This document shows positions 59,594 to 64,000 of a stretch of DNA of 64,000 nucleotides, in pieces. The translations under genes and the position numbers were made by a program. The DNA comes from Stagonosporopsis chrysanthemi (lineage: Eukaryota; Ascomycota; Dothideomycetes; Pleosporales; Didymellaceae). The stretch covers positions 62,001 through 126,000 of the forward strand of contig JAFISE010000091.1 in NCBI GenBank assembly GCA_022560025.1. Direction: 5' to 3'. The stretch's first letter is position 1, and every line of letters starts with the position of its first letter. The notes under the pieces are model-generated. The model did no database searches, was not told where the DNA came from, and saw only the letters and a program-made list of their open reading frames with translations.

Positions 59594-60990
59594 TTACTTT
59601 CTTCCTTGTAGGTAGATTGTCTCTAATTCTATAAAATAGTAAAGAAAATTCTTGTGCTATAAAGGTTTAAACTTTAAAAAAGTATAAAACCTATCTAACT
59701 CTTATCTACTCTAAGACTCTAGTCTTTCTTTATTATTATTAACCTTTATTTAGGTTTTGCTGTACAAGCTATATTAGCTACTCTGCACTTATCTGTTCTA
59801 AGCAAGCTCTTTAGTAATAATAACTAAGCAAATTAGATTATTACTAAGCTTATAGCTATTATAAGAGCCTGTACTATAACAGAGTAGCTTTTACTAAAGT
59901 TGTAGTAACTATAGAAATATGTTTAATCTACTTCCTAATTAGTTTAAATTGCTTACAGCGTGCTTCTTAAGTAAACAATACGTACTCTGCCTGTTTCTGT
60001 TCTCTAACAGATACTAATTCTTACTGCAAGTACTTTAAACAACTTTATTTAACTACTACTAACTATTACTAGGCTTGTTTTTTAGTTACTATGCTAATAC
60101 CTGTTCTTTCTAGCACTCTTATAGTAGCTTATTAAGTTATCTACTATTGTTTAATTAAAGCCTTCTTATAGAGGTATAAGATATAGTACACTTTTTAGAG
60201 GTATAAGATATAGAACACTTTTTATATAGTGTTATTATTAAAGTGTACTTATTATATACTTTAGAACAAGAAGTATTATTTAGTTTAATCTTGCTACTAT
60301 CTTATTATTAATTCCTAGGTTAACTTTTAAAATAGGTACTAATTTACATTAAACCTAAGTACAAAGCTTTTTAAAATAACTTTATTATATAGAAAGAGGC
60401 TATAGTAGAAGATAAAAGAGAGCTTAAAGAGCTAGAAGTAGTAGCTATAGCTGCTGTTTGTAAGGCTGCTTAGAGTAGCCTTTGTTAGTCTACTTATTAC
60501 TTAGCAAGTGTTGTATAAGTAGCAACTGCACAGCTTAAAGAGGTGTCTGCTGCTAATATATTGCTTTACTAGTACTACGTGCAGCCTGTATCTAACTAGG
60601 CCTTAGTAAAGGTAATCTAGGACCTTACTAAGCAGGTAAGATTGCTGCAAAATAAGGTAGAAGAGCTAAGGCAGGTAGTAGTATCTCTGCTAGTACCTAA
60701 GGCTCTTTAGCAGAGTACTTAAGGCAAGAGTCTTAAGAAAACTATGCTTAAGAAGGCTTAGCTTTTTTTAGATACTCTTATAGTAGATACTAAGAAAGAG
60801 ATAAGTAATATTAGTAAGGCTCTAGCTTAATTACTATATATACAATAGAGTAGACGTTTTCTTTTATTACTTAGCTAGGTTAGTTAGAGTTTAGAGTAGT
60901 CTAGATTTTCTTTGTTTTTTAAATTTATAATATACTTACTTAAACTATTACTAGCTGTTCTTATCTTATAATTTAATCTAATTTAGTAAC
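59594..60990. other. Unassigned RIP-mutated sequence inside the gypsy element
   Basis: Occupies the place of RNase H end and integrase core but is not recognised as such. Around 60,380-60,850 the plus strand gives a Lys/Glu/Leu/Ala-rich, coiled-coil-like broken frame (VEELRQ, KKTMLKKA, VDTKKEISNISKAL) of unknown family, perhaps another insertion. Confidence 0.35.
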
Positions 60991-61601
60991 TACTTTAGAG
61001 AACCTAGTAATTAAAGATACCTATTATAAAACACTCTTAGCTTAGAAACTAAGCAACTACTTTTTAAATAATAGTGCTAGTTAGAAACTAGATTAGAAGA
61101 ACTACAGGTTTATAGTCTTTAAAGTAATCTCTCTTTATAATATTAAGCTTAATATTTAAAAGAAAATCTACCTAGTATTCTATATAAACTAATTATATCT
61201 GTATCTGCAAAATCTTCTAATAGGCTAGCAATCTAATAACTCTTAACTTTTGCTGTTAGTCATCTTAAATAATAATAAGTCTATAGTAAAAGAATAAATA
61301 GTAGAAAAGATCTGTATAAAGAGACCTATCAAGCTAAAAAGAAAAGATTGTAAGTACCTAGTAGTATAGACAGGATATACTACCTATATATAAGAAAGCA
61401 GTATAACTTATAAACTACTTAAAGCACTAGATAAGTAGTTAAATAAGATAGTAAAAAGAAGAAAGCTAGATAGAAACTTACTATAAGATTTCTGTAAAGA
61501 AACTTTCTTAAAGGCACTCTAGTAGAGATAAAGAAAAAAAATAGTTAGATAGTATAGTAAAACACTAGACTATTAGAAGAAGCATATAAGTATAGACAAG
61601 A

Positions 61602-61870
61602 GTTAAACTTAATTAAGTAAATATCTTACAACTTATACTAGAGAATAAGACAAAAAGTGTCTAGCTAAGAAATATACAAGAGTATATATAGAAGTTAAAC
61701 CTAAATAAGTAGATATTTTCTAACTTGTATTAAAAAATAAGACAAAGAGTATTAAGCAAGAGATATATACAAAGCCTACATAAATACTTAGCTTTAAATA
61801 AGTAGATACTGCTTAACTCTTGCTAAAGAATAGAAGAAAGAGAGTACTTATCTAAAGAGTATAAGCAAAC
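61602..61870 (+). repeat. Three tandem 93-bp units after the chromodomain
   Basis: Units start at about 61602, 61694 and 61787. In the chromodomain reading direction they would encode 31-residue repeats (core VDIF, LVLKNKTKS). Decayed, with RIP stops. Confidence 0.6.
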
Positions 61871-63526
61871 TTAAAGAAAGAGTTGTAAGATTTTAGTAGA
61901 AAAGAGCTACTTACAAGAAATAGTGTATAAGCTCTTTAGCCTAGACTAAAATAAAAATACTAAAAGTCTAAGCTAAAGTACTATATATACCTAAGTTTAT
62001 AACTTAACAAGTATATATAAGTTAAGATATAAAAAGTAAAGAGAATAAATAAGTATAAAGAGCTTATAAATAACAGTAATTAATCTTTAAGAATAAAAAT
62101 ACTAATAAAACCTAAAGTATACTAAAGATAAGAACTATACTAACTCTACTTTTATAGTCTTAAGGCCCTTTACTTTAGGACTTAGCTTGCTAGCACCTTT
62201 GAACTTAAAAAACAAAGCAGTCTTATTCTTATAGTAGCAACACTTAGCTGTCTGTTACTTGTACTCTGCTTTAAACTTATCTATTAGCTCTGTAAAGGCT
62301 TTAGTAAAAGCAGAATAAGTTAAGTAGACAAAGTTCTTAGTATACTAGTTATTATTAAGGCTAGATAAACAGCCTTTAATCTTATAGAGTGTATAAGACT
62401 ATATTCTATATTAGCAAATATTTATAAGCTAGAAATAAAAAGTTAAAAAAAAAAGCTTATTTATAGATAGACTTACTAAAAGAGCTCTTCTTAGACTTTT
62501 ACAGACACCTCTTAAGCATATATAATTTACTTTACACACTTAATAGTGTCTTAAGCTAAGACAATATTCTTATAGTAAGCTATAGTATTAGTATTGTTAT
62601 TAAGCTCTTCTTTATACTTAGACTAGTCTAAGTTATACTTAGACTGTACACTCTTTCTAGAGCTAGAGTATAAGGCTAAAGTGCTGTTATACTTAAAATT
62701 CTAATATTTTACAAAGTTATTATAAATAGAGATAAGTATAGAGCTAAGCTAATAATAGTATTACTCTGCTATCTTAAAGAATAAAGTAGACAGTATAAAA
62801 AACTTAGTAACCTTACTTTAATACTTGCAAGGTAGCTATTACTAATTAGTATAAATAAGTATTAAAGTAAAGAAACTAGAACTTACTTTAATATAGTAGC
62901 TATATATAGCCTTACAGCTCTAGTATAAAGGCATGTTATTAAACACGTAGTTAAAGTTATTAAAGAAGCATTAGTAGTAAGTCTAGAAGTCTTTAAGCTT
63001 GTTTTTAGGCAAGGTTTTATCTTTACCTTTTAACTTTAATAGCTAGATATTGCTATTAAGCTGCTTAAGTGCCTGCTTAGAGAAGAAGCTAGACAACTCT
63101 AAGACAATAACACTACGCTTTTTAGTTAGTAAAGGCAGTAGTACAGACTTAGACTTCTTACTAGAGATTAACTACTAGTAATTAGTAAAAAGACGCGTTA
63201 TAGTAAGAGAAAGATACAAAGTACCTAAGTAAAGCTGCTACTAGTATATTTATATGCAGAGCTGTTCTTAGGCTTAATAACTATAGTAAGTAACAAAACA
63301 AGATAAGTAGGTAAAAGTAAGTAAAGTAGCAAAGCTATATTACAATAAATATAGTAAAGTGTTGCAACTAAAAGAGAGCTAAAATATATATGTATTTAAG
63401 CCCTAAGTTAGCGCGTTTAAGTAGGCCTTTAGCAGCTCTGTAATATAAAGTAAGTAAAAGATAGATACTAAAAAAGTTGTTTTAAGTTTAATATATAAGA
63501 TAAATAAGCTTAAAGTAAGAGAGTAC
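61871..63526. other. Unassigned RIP-mutated sequence before the right gypsy LTR
   Basis: Minus strand around 62,400-62,150 gives a short readable Lys/Phe-rich stretch (FVYLTYSAFTKAFTEL, KCCYYKNKT) of unknown family. Nothing else assigned. Confidence 0.35.
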
Positions 63527-63772
63527 TATAATAAGCTAGGCCTATAACTAGTGCCTTAGCACTTATATGCCTTAAGATTAGACTAATTAAAGCTCTGCTA
63601 TAGAACTACTTTACCTCTAAAGCAGAGTATAAAAACTCTGTAAGCTAGAGCTAGAGCTTACTAGGGCTTAGCTACAGCTTCTATAAATAAAGAGCTACTA
63701 CACTATAGTTATTCTCTATTAAATTTATTTAGTTTAGACTAGTAATAGCTCTTAGCAGCACGCTCTTTATAT
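63527..63772 (+). repeat. Gypsy LTR, right
   Basis: Matches the left LTR over its length, with many transitions. The right edge is uncertain by a base or two because of a small indel near the end. Confidence 0.7.
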
Positions 63773-64000
63773 AGAATAGTAATTGTTTATTTTATTAAAC
63801 AGTTAATAATAACAAGTATCTAATTGTATCTAGCTTTGTCTTTTAAAAAATCTTTAAAATCTATACATAGGCACTATATAGGTTAATTAGAAATAGGTAG
63901 TAGATATAAGTACCTGTAGAGTTATGTCTATTTTAGATAACTATAGTAATAAAGAATATTGTTTCTTATATATTGTTTATAGCTTACTCTTATACTCTGT

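Larger units (their letters stand above)
55230..63772 (+). mobile_element. Ty3/gypsy chromovirus-type element between two 245-bp LTRs
   Basis: LTRs at 55230-55474 and 63527-63772 are in the same orientation. In between, on the plus strand: gag-like frame about 55,890-56,400; protease/RT lead about 56,740 onward; reverse transcriptase 58,090-58,620 (ILFANKPRRRLRFCVDY, catalytic box YIDNVLIY, KYLGLII); RNase H start (VRSFIEFVNFY, then a linker). A solo LTR plus MITE (58873-59593) interrupts here. The integrase tail (IYLVFYINQL, usually IHPVFHVSQL) and a chromodomain (VEKICIKR, KYLVV, TGYTT, ESSI) lie about 61,150-61,450. The core integrase between 59,594 and 61,000 was not recognised, so part may be replaced. 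It is heavily mutated and cannot be active. Confidence 0.7.
34116..64000. other. AT-rich, RIP-mutated transposon block
   Basis: About 30 kb in which no open frame longer than about 60 codons survives. Recognisable transposase and reverse-transcriptase frames contain stops mostly where Trp or Gln codons would be (TGG to TAG/TAA, CAG/CAA to TAG/TAA), and acidic-to-Asn changes such as the RT box YIDD to YIDN. These are the marks of CpA-to-TpA RIP on both strands. Individual elements are listed separately; pieces between them are unassigned. The block runs off the right edge. It could be an interspersed AT-isochore, a subtelomere or part of a centromere; no telomere repeat is seen. Confidence 0.9.

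Noticed and set aside
34116..64000. Starship-type giant element
   Set aside because: No tyrosine-recombinase (DUF3435) captain frame is recognised, and the block has no cargo genes.
1..64000. tRNA genes, rRNA and CRISPR arrays
   Set aside because: No GGTTCRANNCC box with a paired A box was found by eye, no rDNA motifs, and the repeats present are transposon ends or minisatellites. A tRNAscan run would settle the first point.

Overview
The window is nuclear DNA of a filamentous ascomycete, most likely a dothideomycete of the Pleosporales type. The reasons are short GT-AG introns with fungal branch sites, fungal gene families (Rpd3/RpdA-type deacetylase, LaeA-like methyltransferase, HMT1-type ABC half-transporter, Rtc1, a bestrophin-like UPF0187 channel), and a sharp junction between a GC-equilibrated gene-rich part (1 to about 34,115) and an extremely AT-rich part (about 34,116 to 64,000). 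Repeat-induced point mutation (RIP, CpA to TpA) has ruined the AT-rich part. The species cannot be fixed from the sequence alone.

Gene-rich part, left to right: a metacaspase running off the left edge (minus); the histone deacetylase (minus) and proteasome lid deubiquitinase RPN11 (plus) sharing a 451-bp divergent promoter; a LaeA-like methyltransferase (minus) convergent with RPN11; an HMT1-type ABC transporter (minus) divergent from the SEACAT/WDR24-like protein Rtc1 (plus); ribosomal protein eS21 (minus) divergent from an F-box protein (plus); a bestrophin-like channel (minus); adenine phosphoribosyltransferase (plus); a RidA/Hmf1-Mmf1 protein (plus); an AAA ATPase (minus); and, last before the AT-rich block, one 707-codon intronless ORF (plus) that fuses a full homoserine kinase (threonine pathway) to a full AIR synthase/PurM (purine pathway). 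Most are unrelated housekeeping genes. APRT, RidA and the fusion touch purine and amino-acid metabolism, but no operon-like cluster is implied. Gene models were rebuilt by splicing by hand, and exon lengths close in frame for every multi-exon gene. Two of them contain micro-exons: 20 nt in eS21 and 14 nt in RidA.

AT-rich part: about 30 kb with no intact gene. It is a nested graveyard of transposable elements: three pogo/Fot1-type DNA transposon families, a hAT transposase relic, several Ty3/gypsy copies (the most complete lies between two 245-bp LTRs and carries a C-terminal chromodomain), solo LTRs, a small family with roughly 125-155-bp terminal direct repeats and no coding capacity (TRIM-like, one copy with a perfect 5-bp target duplication), and a 434-bp fold-back hAT-type MITE with an 8-bp target duplication. 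Insertion into insertion gives a relative chronology.

The most notable items are the homoserine kinase-AIR synthase fusion at the very edge of the RIP block, the TRIM-like family, the fold-back MITE, and a set of four 16-bp palindromes in a less-mutated island inside the gypsy element.
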